DNA of 64,000 nt, taken from Laetiporus sulphureus 93-53 (Eukaryota > Basidiomycota > Agaricomycetes > Polyporales > Laetiporaceae). A model generated the notes under the pieces. It did no database searches. It saw nothing but the letters and a program-made list of their open reading frames with translations, and had not been told where the DNA came from. The translations under genes were made by a program, and so were the position numbers. The stretch is from assembly GCF_001632365.1 (NCBI RefSeq), contig NW_024468564.1:69532-133531 (forward strand), given 5' to 3'. Below, piece by piece: positions 34,060 to 44,527 of this stretch (its first letter is position 1; every line of letters starts with the position of its first letter).

Positions 34060-35200
34060 TCGAAAAGGCCACGATGTGTGATAAAGGCAGCTTTTTCTTC
34101 GTCTCCCTCCCTAATCCTTATGTTGTTGAATCCCCATCTCAGATCAAGCTTCGTAAATATGCTAGCGTGTGAGAGTCTGTCGATGAGGTCCGAAATGCGT
34201 GGGATTGGGAACTTGTTCTTTTTTGTTACTGTGTTGAGGTTCCTTCAATCTTGGATTAGCCTCAGTGATCCGTCTTTCTTTTTGACAAAGAAAACGGGTG
34301 CTGCTGTTGGACTCCTTGATCTCTTAATGTATCCTTTGGCCAACTCTTGGTCTATCCACGTGTCGAGCGAATTTCTTTCCTGTAGGTTCATAGGATATAA
34401 CTTTGCTGGGCGTGGTAACGATGCCTCTGAAACAAGTTCAATTGGATGATCATCGGGCTTTCTTGTGGGCATTCGTTCTGACTGCTTCTTGGAGAACACA
34501 TCGCCATACTCATGGAAGTGTTTGGGGACATAGGCTGACCAGTAGTCTTTGTCCTGTTCTCCTTTTTGTGGCACTCTATCCTGAGTCCTCTTGGTGTCAA
34601 GGCCCATAATGAGTGATGCTATGGCTTGTGCATCAGGGTCTTCTGATAATGACACCCATCTAATGAAGCTGTCCATGTCATTCCAGTTGTCACCTAACTC
34701 CTGGGAACCAACAAACTCCATCAGTTCTTTGATGTGGGGGATGTTTGTGTCTTCCAGGTCCTCCTCCTGGACTGCTACCTGTGAGGGTGTACATCTCTGT
34801 GGGCAGTGGGTGAAATTGACTGTGAGTTTTCCCCAATCTACTTCTGGGTTGTGCTTCTTGAGGAAACTCATGCCTAGTATAACGTCTTTATGGCCTATGT
34901 CAATAACCAGCAGGCTTTGTCTGCTTGTGTGATTTCTGATGGTTATACTTAGAAGAACCCTTTTCTTAATGGTTCCACCCTTGTTGTGAGATGTGTCTGC
35001 ATTATAAACCCTGATCTCCTTCTCAAGTGAGATCGTAGCGAGATTCAACTGATCAACCAGCCGTGGGTTGATGTAGCAAGAATATGCTCCTGAATTGAGG
35101 AGCGCCTCAGTCTGGACTTCCCTTACTCCCTGTTTGAGGTGAACAGGTAAATCGATCGCATGTTTTGATGAACCAGTAGATGCAATGTATAGAAAACTTG
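34060..35200 (-). pseudogene. Protease and first half of reverse transcriptase, Gypsy A
   Basis: The retropepsin-like segment reads ALLNSGAYSCYINPRLV (about 35115-35065), where the family has a catalytic Asp in D-S-G-A; here the codon is AAT (Asn). ILGMSFLKKHNPEVDW follows. RT begins with the LDTWIDQELAKGYIKRSRSP and FVKKKDGSLRLIQD blocks (about 34250), a TGA, then KLDLRWGFNNIRI and HRGLFEA, where the solo LTR cuts in. Confidence 0.85.
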
Positions 35201-35263
35201 ATACTGGTACATGCGAGAGCGAGTAGGTACTATTACAATGTCTATGGGAACTCTGGCCAGACT

Positions 35264-36886
35264 TCAGAGGACCCGCTGAAGAAAATCCTCATCATCTTCT
35301 ACCTCCGTGATCCTAGCTGCTTTGACAGCTGGTTCCGGTTCGGCCTCCTTCTCCTTTTCCTTTGCGTCGTAGCTGGTGATGAAAGCACAGACTGCTTCTT
35401 CTCTCACCTTGTCGTTGTCGGAGCTGCTTGATGTCACCGTTGTGGATATTGCCCTCGTTGCTTGTCCCCATTTTGGCATTTCAAATTTGCCTTTGTACTT
35501 GGGGTCTGGACAATGCTGTTTAAATACGAAGGGGTGTTTCCTGCATTGTACACACAATTTCCTTTCCAGCCATCCTTCCTGCTCCTTGGTGAGTGTGGAT
35601 ACTCGATCCACGACCATTGCATTGAGGTCTTTCAGAGCTCATGGCATCGATGATGTTCCTGTCATTCTGCGCTGTCCTGCCTTGTCAGCTCTGAACTTTG
35701 ATTCGAGTTGGAGACATAGGTTGAGATATTCCGGCCATGTGGTAGGGTCGGGAATACCTAAGCTGTCTCGCGTTACCATTGCCTGGTGTACGTCCTTGTC
35801 TCTGTGTTCAGCTATATAACCAATAAGTGCAGTGTGCCCCAAGTTGGTCTTGGTGGCCCATTGGCGGAACTTTTCTGCAAAGGAGACCATTGTTGGGTAG
35901 GTCTTGGCACAGATCTCCTTCAAGTGTTGTTGCGCGTCCTTGTCCAGGTTGAGGGTCCTGTAGTTAACCTTGAGAGCATCGATGAAGTCATCCTACGTGC
36001 CAAGTGATTGTCTTGCTGCTGCTTTGGTTGCATACTCAGACATGTAGGTGAACGCGCCACCTTCCAAATGTAGCAGTGCTGTGGTAATCTTGTGCTCATC
36101 GTTGTTGATTTCGTTCCACCGCATCCATATACCGAGTTGTTGGAGCCAGTCCTCCAGACTTCCTTTGCCCGAGTAGTGTGGAGGCTCAGCAATTTTGATG
36201 CGTGGTCTGTTCGATTGGACCGTACCGGATGTTTGACCTTGCATTACTGTGATGCCGCTTGCTTTGAGTGAAGCTAGCTCGTGCTGCAGCTTGGTGTTAG
36301 CTGACTTGATCTCCATCATTTCTTTTCCAATGTCCAGCATTGCCCCTTGTGTGCTTGATAGCTCGTCATTAAGAACCGTCATATGCGCATCTTGCACGAG
36401 GATCCTGTCTTTGAGCTTTCCGATTTCTGTCTGGAGGACGGCCTCCTTTAATCGGTGCTCACTCTTGTTGGTCTGGATGACCATGTCAAAGGCTCTTTTA
36501 TGCTCGTATAGCTTGTTGCCGAGCACGTTGTAGACTTTGGCGACCTCCATGTGTACCGTGAGCTTCATTGCAATGATGACCCATTCACGAATGTGGTCAG
36601 GGACTTCTCCCAGAGCTGACTGCCTTAGTGCATCTTCTAGATGCTCAAATTGCTGTCCATTGAACTCTCAGGTAGGAGGGACGTATGCAGGTAGGAGTGA
36701 TGGTGTCAGGGATGTGGGTCCACTGACTTGTGATGCAGAATCCTGGGGTCCTAGCCCAAGTTCAGGTAACTTGCACTGCGAGGTGTGTGGGGTACTGCCA
36801 TTGTGTGCTATTTCGATGTTTGTGTGAAGTATATCATCCATTCTCTGCCTGAACGTGGATGCATACGCATGATCAGCTTCCTCCAT
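35264..36886 (-). pseudogene. gag region, Gypsy A
   Basis: Fragments in order: MEEADHAYAST, a coiled-coil-like stretch (LQTEIGKLKDRILVQDAHMT, LDIGKEMMEIKSANTKLQHE), the capsid-like core IKIAEPPHYSGKGSLEDWLQ with FTYMSEYATKA, WATKTNLGHTALIGYIAEH, and a degenerate zinc knuckle LCVQCRKHPFVFKQHCPD (about 35540). Stops occur after YVPPT and near 36000 and 35640. Gag packages the RNA in the particle. Confidence 0.8.
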
Positions 36887-36907
36887 TATGACGTAAAGAT
36901 ATGTGAA

Positions 36908-37630
36908 CTAGTACATAAAATTTAAGTATCGCTTCTTTGCGATAAAGACCAGTGCCTTTGCAATTTTCTGCAGCCTTTCCTCCTTTCCTATCTGTTTGAA
37001 ACTGATCCCTCCTATCTCCAAACAGACTGTGTTGATAACCTGCTTTTTGATGAATGTGTAGGTGTGCATTCCAGTGTGTAGGTCAGCACAAACCTTGTCG
37101 AGTTCTGTAGTGAGGCTGTAGATCGGTCCTTGGTGCTCGTCCTTGATGCGATACAAGAATGCTCCTAGTATAGGTTGGAGTCTGAAGCGAGTAGCATCTA
37201 CCTGCTTCTTAAGGGTCTTGATATGAATCGTCGGCCTGACTCGTGATGGGAGTGGGTGAATGGAGTGAGCAACGGTGTTTGTTTTTATGAAGTTCAGTAG
37301 TGGCCGAACTGGGATTGGAGCGATGATGGGGGGAGGGACTGCATTGGATGTGATGAGTTCTGCAGGTGGTGCCAGCTTGCGACCGCCTGTGGTGAGGCGT
37401 CCCTTTCTAGGCTTGTAGCATTCGAGCAGTGGAGTGCAATCGTGAGGCTTGTGGATGATTCTGCGCTTTATGATGTGTGTTGTATCGACAACCCTTGCTG
37501 CTGCACGCTGCCTGTCTGTGGATGATGCACCTAGTGATGTGAGAGTGAGGAGCCTTCCGCACTCCTTGTTGGTTTCTTGGTGCTTGTAGTGAGCATCGAG
37601 GTCAATCCTGGGTGTGGCCTTGCACCTAGA
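36908..37630 (-). pseudogene. Unknown reading frame 5' of gag, Gypsy A
   Basis: A minus-strand frame stays open for over 220 codons: DAHYKHQETNKECGRLL, RAAARVVDTTHIIKRRIIHK, a Pro-rich stretch (PPPIIAPIPVRPLL), then IKTLKKQVDATRFRLQPILG and YRIKDEHQGPIYSLTTELD. It ends at KKRYLNFMY-stop, just before gag. I do not recognise the family. It may be an N-terminal gag extension or an accessory protein. Confidence 0.5.
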
Positions 37631-37800
37631 AGCTTTGGGCAGCTTAGAGTCTTGCTGAGGCTCACGCCGGGTAGAGATCAGGTTGGAATATGTGTCAAAA
37701 AAAGCTGCGCACTATGGCTGAGACTGCTTGCGCTGAAAATATGTGGCCACTTGTGTTAGACACTAAGCAGGGGTGCAGAAAATTGTCAGATTGTTTCTAA

Positions 37801-38523
37801 TGTCACGGCACTGCCAGACAAGAGATCAAAAAGACTAAAAAAGGGACAGTCATGTGGAATGTGCTGCCCTGATCCCCCTGATCCCAAATAATCCCCCTGA
37901 TCTCTATGTGGTGCAAGAGCCTGAGATTTACTGGTCAATGTGGCTGGTGCAGGAAAAGGATTAGAGATATATCAAGGAGCTGGGAAACTCAGTGGATGCT
38001 ACAGATGGTAGACGAGGAGAAACAATCTGAAGTTTCGTCCTCTACATGGCTGGTCTTATATACACATACAGCGGGCTATCTTACCTAAGCTACCTATCTA
38101 CAGGTATAAGCTAATGGCTGTACATGAAACAATGGAATGTCTGGAAGTAGAACAATAAGTGAGAAGATCGATGGTTGTTGCAGTAATGTGTGTGCACATC
38201 GTGCCTATCTTGGTTTCCCTTTTGTTCTCCGGTGTGAACATCATGCCTATCTTGGCTTCTGGCTAAACTATTAGGAAGTGGAAGGCCGATGCATAACAAT
38301 AGTCCTTGTTCTCTTTGTTCCCAAATGGGTGCCTCTATTGTATCCTGGAATAGACAGGTCCAACCGTATCATTCACGGATCTGGACCATAACATGTGATG
38401 TGGACTATCACCTGATCTTCTACATGTCGCGTCTGTGGCTGAGTGGTGTGAGATATTGGTGAAGCACGTGATCTGTGGCGTGAGAAAAGTCATGTGCGGA
38501 CTTTGTGGTGAAAATCTGTGACA
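37801..38523 (-). repeat. 5' LTR of Gypsy A
   Basis: 723 bp, TGTCACGGCACTGCC...GAAAATCTGTGACA on the plus strand, directly followed by the GGAGT duplication. Confidence 0.92.
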
Positions 38524-38528
38524 GGAGT

Positions 38529-39242
38529 CCATATGGCTGGAGAAGGGGATTTTGCACCTACCTTCTATGCCTAAACTAATCATCATGATATTTCATCCAT
38601 GGGTATTCTGACTCCCATTCTATGATGAAATGATTACAAAATTAGGAACTAGATCACAGAAGTCGCCAATTCCAAGATGTGGGAAGATGTAGATATTCAC
38701 TTTGCATCCTATCTATCAGATAGGCCCCAAATGACATGGCCAGAGCTGATGATTAAGAAGAAGGATCTGGGCAAAAATCATATCACCTGCATCCCATTCC
38801 GCGAGGATGCTTCTGCTGCTGTTCTTATAGCACTTCACTACGGGAACACATTGCTACTGTGATGTTTGACGCACAAAAGCGGAACTGCGGGAGGGCAAGA
38901 AGCAGCTGCGATGTGCGATGTGTGAGTGCACGACATCGAAAAAAACAGTACAATTCCAAGCAATGTGGATACAGCATATTAAATTAGCTGTGGATCAGAA
39001 AGCAGGAATGATCGCCCGACAATATTCTGAATGCCTATCGAATTATACATAGTGCGCACTGGGAATGCTTTTACTCAGATCTCTGGTGAGCAATATGTGT
39101 CTCTAGAGTAATTCCATGGCCAGCTCAAGTCACTGGCAGTCACACACCTGAACATGATGCTCTTCATTCTCTATAACTCCGACGGTGGACATTGGTACAG
39201 CTGGTGCCTCAGATGGGAGACAGCACAAGTTCTCATCAGAGC
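38529..39242. other. Spacer between Gypsy A and the Tc1-like element
   Basis: About 700 bp. Open stretch 38677-38862 has no recognisable motif. No gene supported. Confidence 0.4.
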
Positions 39243-39244
39243 TA

Positions 39245-39459
39245 CAGTGAGCCACAAAACTGTTGCAATGTTTGCAACAGTTGCATTGTTTGACTTATAT
39301 CTCAGGAACTAAAATAGCTAAATATAGAAATATATATATCATTAGAAAGCCTATGATATGAGCTTTCAAATGGCACTTTTATAAAGTAAATTGGCCTACT
39401 GGTTAGTGAGATACAAGATATTCTTTATAAAAGATGCATTGCAACAGTTTTGTGGCTGA
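39245..39459 (+). repeat. Left terminal inverted repeat of Tc1-like element
   Basis: About 215 bp. It begins AGTGAGCCACAAAACTGTTG and its inner end is the inverse, CAACAGTTTTGTGGCTGA, so the repeat is itself a hairpin-capable unit. Confidence 0.88.
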
Positions 39460-39486
39460 CAGTTTTAAATATAAAAATTCCCAACT

Positions 39487-40503
39487 TCAGTACTTTGTGT
39501 ACCCTCCCTTTGCCCTCAACACAGCTCTAACCCTGTCTGGCATACTGTTAATTAAGTTCTGACAGACAGAAGCCTCAATACCATTCCATTCCTTCTGTAC
39601 CCTGTCCCAAAGTTCTGCAATTCCTCCAGGTGCATTTTCATATGCTGCCAGCCTTCTTTTGAGATGGTGCCAGAGGTGTTCTATGGGGTTGAGGTCTGGA
39701 GACTGTGCAGGCCATACCATAGTCTCAAAACCATGCTCCTGTAGTCACTTCCTGGCTTTCTTTCTGGTGTGCTTGGGGTCATTGTCTTGCTGAGATACCA
39801 CATTCTCCACAGTTTTGCCCCATTCCTCTATGCTATTCTGAAGTTCATCCTCCAGAATAGAAACATAAAGGTCAGCATCCATCTTGCCATCAATCTTGCA
39901 GGCATATCCAATCCCTTCCCAGCCCATACACCCCCACATCATGAGGCTTCCTCCCCCAAACTTGAGTGTCCCTTCTATCAGCCTATCACTGAGTCCCTCC
40001 CCTGGCTTCTTCCATGCCCATTTCCTCCCATCTGACCCTAACCTGTTGATTTTGGTCTCATCTGACCATATAACCCTCTTCCAGTCCTCCACAGTCCAGT
40101 GCTGATGGCTAACAGCAAAGTCCAGTCTTTCTCTCTTATGACACTTAGAGAGAAGAGGATGTTTATGCTTTACCACAGCCTTCAGACCAGTGCTTTTGAG
40201 CTTTGTATGCATAGTCTTCACATGAAAGGGCTGGTTGACAAAATCTTGAAGAAGTCTGGTCACTTCAACAGCAGTATCTGCCTGACCAGTGGTAAGATGG
40301 TGAGTAGCATGGTCAATGATTCCAGGATTAAGCTTTGTAGGATGACCTCCACCAGATGTAGGCATGTCAGGATGATGCTCAGAGTGAATTCTGGACACAG
40401 TGAAGTAATAGACTGCAGTCAGATGAGCAATCTGTCTGACAGAATGACCTTGATCAAGCAGGGAGAGAATGTGGGCAGTCTGAGTAGCAGAAACCTTCTT
40501 CAT
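39487..40503 (-). pseudogene. Tc1-like transposase with one in-frame TGA
   Basis: 338 residues from MKKVSATQTAHILSLL to GGYTKY. An N-terminal helix-turn-helix (LLDQGHSVRQIAHLT) is followed by the catalytic Asp in VIWSDETKINR, the second in SQQDNDPKHT and the Glu in QSPDLNPIEHLW, the DD34E pattern of Tc1 elements. A single TGA at 39745-39747 falls between KKARK and LQEHGFE, where relatives usually have Trp; otherwise the frame is intact, so the element died recently or is nearly intact. Confidence 0.9.
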
Positions 40504-40639
40504 GATGGTTGTGTTGAAGTTGAACAGTCTGTTGGGTGTTGATCAACTCATGCTAAGTTCAACAAAGATCACATGATCAAAACTTTAAACCTTAAAGCAA
40601 ACAAACTTCTGCAAGGGGGTATTTTTGTCTTCAGAGTTT

Positions 40640-40853
40640 TCAGCCACAAAACTGTTGCAATGCATCTTTTGTAAAGAGTATTTTGTATCGCACCAACCAA
40701 TAGGCCGATTTACTTCATTAAAGTGCCATTTAAAAGCTCATATCATTGGCTTTCTAATGATATTATGTTTGCATATTTGGCTATTTTATTGCCTGAGATA
40801 TAAGTCAAACAATGCAACTGTTGCAAACATTGCAACAGTTTTGTGGCTCACTG
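40640..40853 (-). repeat. Right terminal inverted repeat of Tc1-like element
   Basis: About 214 bp, inverted copy of the left repeat with scattered mismatches; includes the same inner inverse end (TCAGCCACAAAACTG at 40640). Confidence 0.88.
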
Positions 40854-40855
40854 TA

Positions 40856-41894
40856 TTCTTCCTGGACGTTCACGATCAGCCCAGCGGTCGCCGCACTTTA
40901 TTTGCAGTTGCGGGTCTTGCCTAAACCAACCATAAATGCTGTTCTTTCGCCGGAAAGCACAAATATTGGATGCTATGATGGGGAAGTGATTCCACGTGAT
41001 GATAGCTCAGCAAGGGGCCATACCAGAGCTTAGAGAACAAACGAGAACCAAACCCAGTCAAAAGCATGCAAGTAAATTCAGAACGAGCCAAAGGCACTTT
41101 ATCACCGGAAGTGAGAATAGCATGATGTTTCGAAGCATCTAGAAAGATGATCAAAGAAGAGATGTCAGAATCGTGTGAACATCATACTACGTAGGAAAGA
41201 TGCTCACTCATAGCTGTGCAAACTCAGCTATCCCAGACTTTGCTGTCTAGAGGCTTCCTGCCGGCTATAGACAGAAGATAGAACACCGTGAAGCAGTGAT
41301 ACGAAGATAGAAGCTCCTTTTGTTCACAGCAATAGGTTCGATGGAGCTTGTGTCACATCATCGACTATGTAGATTCTTTACCAAATGGGGCTGAAGTCGC
41401 AGAAGAAGATGCTATGTCATTTCTTAACACCGCACTGCTATTCAAGGAATGATCTCTATCCGCATTGAACGCGGATGCTCGGGAAGCAGACATATGCTCC
41501 GTCCTGAAACTGCGGTCAGCAACAGATGTGTGCGATGTGCAAGGAAACCAGCTTACATGCCAATCAGCAGCGCAATGATGTTTCTAGTATCAATATCTGC
41601 CACGGGAATGAGGCATGAAGCTATAAGGCTCACCTTTTCTGTTTAGAGAGCTGCCCGATCATTCCATGATTGGATAACACCCCTGTATCATGACACTGGT
41701 TGCAAAGGTCGCTAGGTGAGTGCGGTATTCACAGGCAGACATGTAAAGCCCCAACCTTATCATATCCAGCATGGCTTCGAATGAAGGCACCACTGCACAG
41801 TGCGCGGATTTCGGGATAAAGTATTTGAGCGACAGAGTATGCTACACACTGGAATAACCGCTCTACGCTGATAAAAACCATGTAGACCGGCCTG
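40856..41894. other. Region upstream of terpene synthase relic
   Basis: About 1 kb. The N-terminal exon of the synthase would be expected at its right end, but no convincing start was found. Nothing else supported. Confidence 0.4.
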
Positions 41895-42903
41895 GTGACT
41901 ATTGCAAAAGAGAGCATTCAAGGATTTCTCGCAAGACTTGATTTCAAAGCCCCAATATATGTCCCGGACGGCGTACTGATAGAACGCGTTGGAGAAGCTG
42001 TATGGCCTTGGGGTGATACGGAAGAAATGCAACGCTATGTCAGGACCGGCATTCTCATCGCTGATATAGCCTATCGTCACACAAGCATCGATACAAAAGT
42101 AGCGATCGCCTTATACACGATGATCCCGGTTGCTTGGACGAGCCTTGCATTCTTGAGAAATGCAACCTTGAAGACTTCCATTGCAACTGTGTAGCGGGGC
42201 GGCGTACCACGATGGAGGTATGCTGGGAGAACTATGCAAGATCCTTGAAGATATGTGGCGACTCTTTCTACGTTTCGGGGCCACCGTCATATTCACGGCA
42301 ACTCTGCAATTTGTCAATGTCGCATTAGTGGAGAATGGCGAAGTCGCACTTGGCAAATAGTAAATACTCCCTACCGTATATCGAATACCGACGCGCTCTG
42401 GATGGTTTCGCGGAGATATATACCTGCTTCATTTGGGAGAAGTCTCGTTTCCAAGATGTCGCTGTATTTATTCGAGCAATACCGTAAGTCAAGACGTAGC
42501 CCGTCGTACCAGCCAAGCTTACCATGAAACGCAGTGATGCAATGAAATTCATCAACTACGCTTAGTGAGCGTGTAGAACTGCACTTAGTTATTTGACTGA
42601 CCTGCCAGGAATCCCTAGTGATATCTTGTCTTTCTTCAACGAGGAATTGGCCGGAGAGAAAATTTCGTACACATGCGACCGCGCACGTCTTATAGGCAAG
42701 CCGCAAGACTGTTTCGCAAGCCCTGCAAGAAGTCATTGAAGAAACTGCCACCACGTCAGAGCGGGTGCGCCTTCTTCTCGGAGGGGAAGACAGGGGAAGA
42801 CGCATGCGACATGTGGGATGCATATGTTATGGGTTATGCCTTGTTTCATATGATGAATCCACACTACCAACTCGAGGAAATCATCTCGCTCAGAGCACTG
42901 TAA
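41895..42903 (+). pseudogene. TRI5/trichodiene-synthase-like terpene synthase relic
   Basis: Segments in order: FLARLDFKAPIYVPDG, RYVRTGILIADIAYRHTS, DTKVAIALYTMIP, then in another frame DEPCILEKCNLEDFH (first metal-binding Asp region), LGELCKILEDMWRLF, FTATLQFVNVALVENG, SLPYIEYRRALDGFAEIYTC, FIWEKSRFQDVAVFI, MKFINYA, DILSFFNEELAGEK (second metal motif, altered from NDxxSxxxE), ALQEVIEETATTSERVRLLL and DMWDAYVMGYALFHMMN. Intact relatives cyclise farnesyl diphosphate to sesquiterpenes. One-base shifts at about 42130 and 42205, a shift near 42360 and a 10-bp tandem duplication (42782-42801) break the frame. Introns at about 42483-42535 and 42556-42617 still have GT-AG ends. Not functional as read. 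Confidence 0.8.
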
Positions 42904-43213
42904 CAGTTATCACGTCTTGATACTACTGTTGAGCGAGATACATCACGAAGGAGAGACTGTAGGATGATTTCAATGTGCATTGATCAATGCATGTGTAGCC
43001 TATGAGTGCGGCCAGAGCTTCAGGAAGACTCAGTCGGCGACCCTTCACAGCTTCAGTTTCGGCGCTTCAGACGCATGTATATCGCAGACTCCGTTTGGGC
43101 GCTTCATGGGCGCTACGAAGCTTGGCCGCCGGTGATGTTGATCTGTCATACCATTGGTCATCGTACTTATAGTAATGAATGCATCGCCGCGATGCACGTA
43201 AGACCCGTGAACG
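42904..43213. other. Upstream region of hydrolase paralogue 3
   Basis: About 310 bp, no feature beyond the presumed promoter. Confidence 0.4.
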
Positions 43214-44527
43214 ATGGCGTTCACATATCGCTCCCAGCCTCTGAAGAGCATATACTGGGCAGCCTCCATCATCATAATACTGTTCGCTCGTCTGCCCTTC
43301 TGGCTCTTCACGCATCTGTTACCGGCTCTCCGTCCTCGATCTTCTTGGGGCTTAGGTCGCTCCATCGCTATCCGAACACTCAAGGTGTATGTCGACATTC
43401 TGTACGCTACCTCACTAGGTCAGAACAGTACATCGAGTGAAGCCAAGGCAGCAAAATCGGGTCTGGTGTGGATTGAGTCAGCTCCTCCGGAGCTGATTGT
43501 GGGCGAAGTGCGCGACATAGCCTCGACAAACGGAGTGCATTCTGTAAGGGTGGCCGGTTATTGGTACGGGCCAAGGGGTGCAGGAGGTCAAGTCGGTCAG
43601 AGAGCCTCTCCGGGAGAGAGGATAATCTATCATTTGCATGGTCAGTATGGTCTTGCTTCAGATGCGGGAACATACTAAGCAATCGTCTTCCGTGTCCGAT
43701 CAGGAGGAGGCCATGTGGTACGACTTTGTCTCGATTCCGTTGAATCTGTATACTTACCTGTTTTGCAGATGAGCTCTGCGCATCCCTCGGATATCGGCAC
43801 AAGTACCCTTCTCAGCGGATATCTGAAACATTTTCCAAAGAACACTCGTGTTTTTGCGGTGGAGTACCGCTTATCAACGGCGGAACCGTTTGGCATAAAC
43901 AACCCCTTTCCCGCAGCGCTCATCGATGCAATCGGTGGATATCGCTACCTCATTGAGGACGTCGGCGTCGAGCCCGGCAGTGTGGTGCTCAGCGGTGATT
44001 CAGCAGGAGCCAATATGGCTGTTGCCTTGGCACGATACATTACACATTCTGCCATACCCCAGCTGCCACCGTTGGGTGGACTGCTGTTGATATCTCCTGC
44101 AGTCGACTGGGCGCTCACCCACGCAGGCCCCCAGTCTTCCCTCGAGACGAACGTGCACTCGGACTTCATCGGCTCTATTCTCTCGACAGGATACTCGAAG
44201 CGCGCCCTGCTGGGAAAACTTCCCGACGACTTTGCCGCGAAGAGCGCCTGGATCTCTCCTGCGTCTCTCAAGCTCGACGTCAGCGAGGACATCTTTGCCA
44301 ATCTTCCCAAGACGCTCATCATCGCCGGCGGCGCTGAACTGCTACTGGACGTCATACGTACCTTCAGAGATCGGATGAGGGAGAGCCTGGGCGAGGATGG
44401 CGTGACATACATCGAGGTGGCCGACGGGACACATGATTTGCTGGCGATCCGATTTTATGAGCCGGAGAGGACGGACACTTTGATTAAGGTCGCACGATGG
44501 TTGGATCGATTGAACGCGGGAGAGTAG
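43214..44527 (+). CDS. Alpha/beta-hydrolase-3 esterase, paralogue 3
   Basis: Three exons (43214-43640, 43704-43717, 43769-44527) give 399 aa with the same layout as paralogue 1, including a 14-nt middle exon that completes HGGGHV. N-terminal anchor WAASIIIILFARLPFWLF; nucleophile elbow GDSAGAN; acid region LLLDVIRTFRD; histidine in DGTHDLL. All introns are GT-AG and the frame is open, so it is probably functional. It sits beyond a 22-kb transposon island from its two relatives and directly downstream of the terpene synthase relic, which might once have supplied its substrate (inference). Esterase or deacetylase on a small hydrophobic ester is the cautious guess. Confidence 0.88.

Larger units (their letters stand above)
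28575..38523 (-). mobile_element. Ty3/Gypsy chromovirus-like element A with nested insertions
   Basis: Two 723-bp LTRs (28575-29297, 37801-38523) in direct orientation bound the element, flanked by GGAGT duplications (28570-28574, 38524-38528). The minus-strand order is an unknown 5' frame, gag, protease, reverse transcriptase, RNase H, integrase, chromodomain, dUTPase, polypurine tract, LTR: a Gypsy order with a C-terminal addition. Two solo LTRs interrupt it (31880-32597, 33045-34054). Many stops and frameshifts show it is dead. The base after the 5' LTR is not a TGG-type tRNA primer site, so the priming mode is unclear. Confidence 0.93.
39245..40853 (-). mobile_element. Tc1-like DNA transposon (1,609 bp)
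   Basis: Ends in CAGTGAGCCACAAAACTG on both sides (inverted), flanked by TA dinucleotides (39243-39244, 40854-40855), the Tc1/mariner target. The inverted repeats are about 215 bp. A DD34E-type transposase frame fills the centre on the minus strand with one nonsense codon. Confidence 0.92.
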
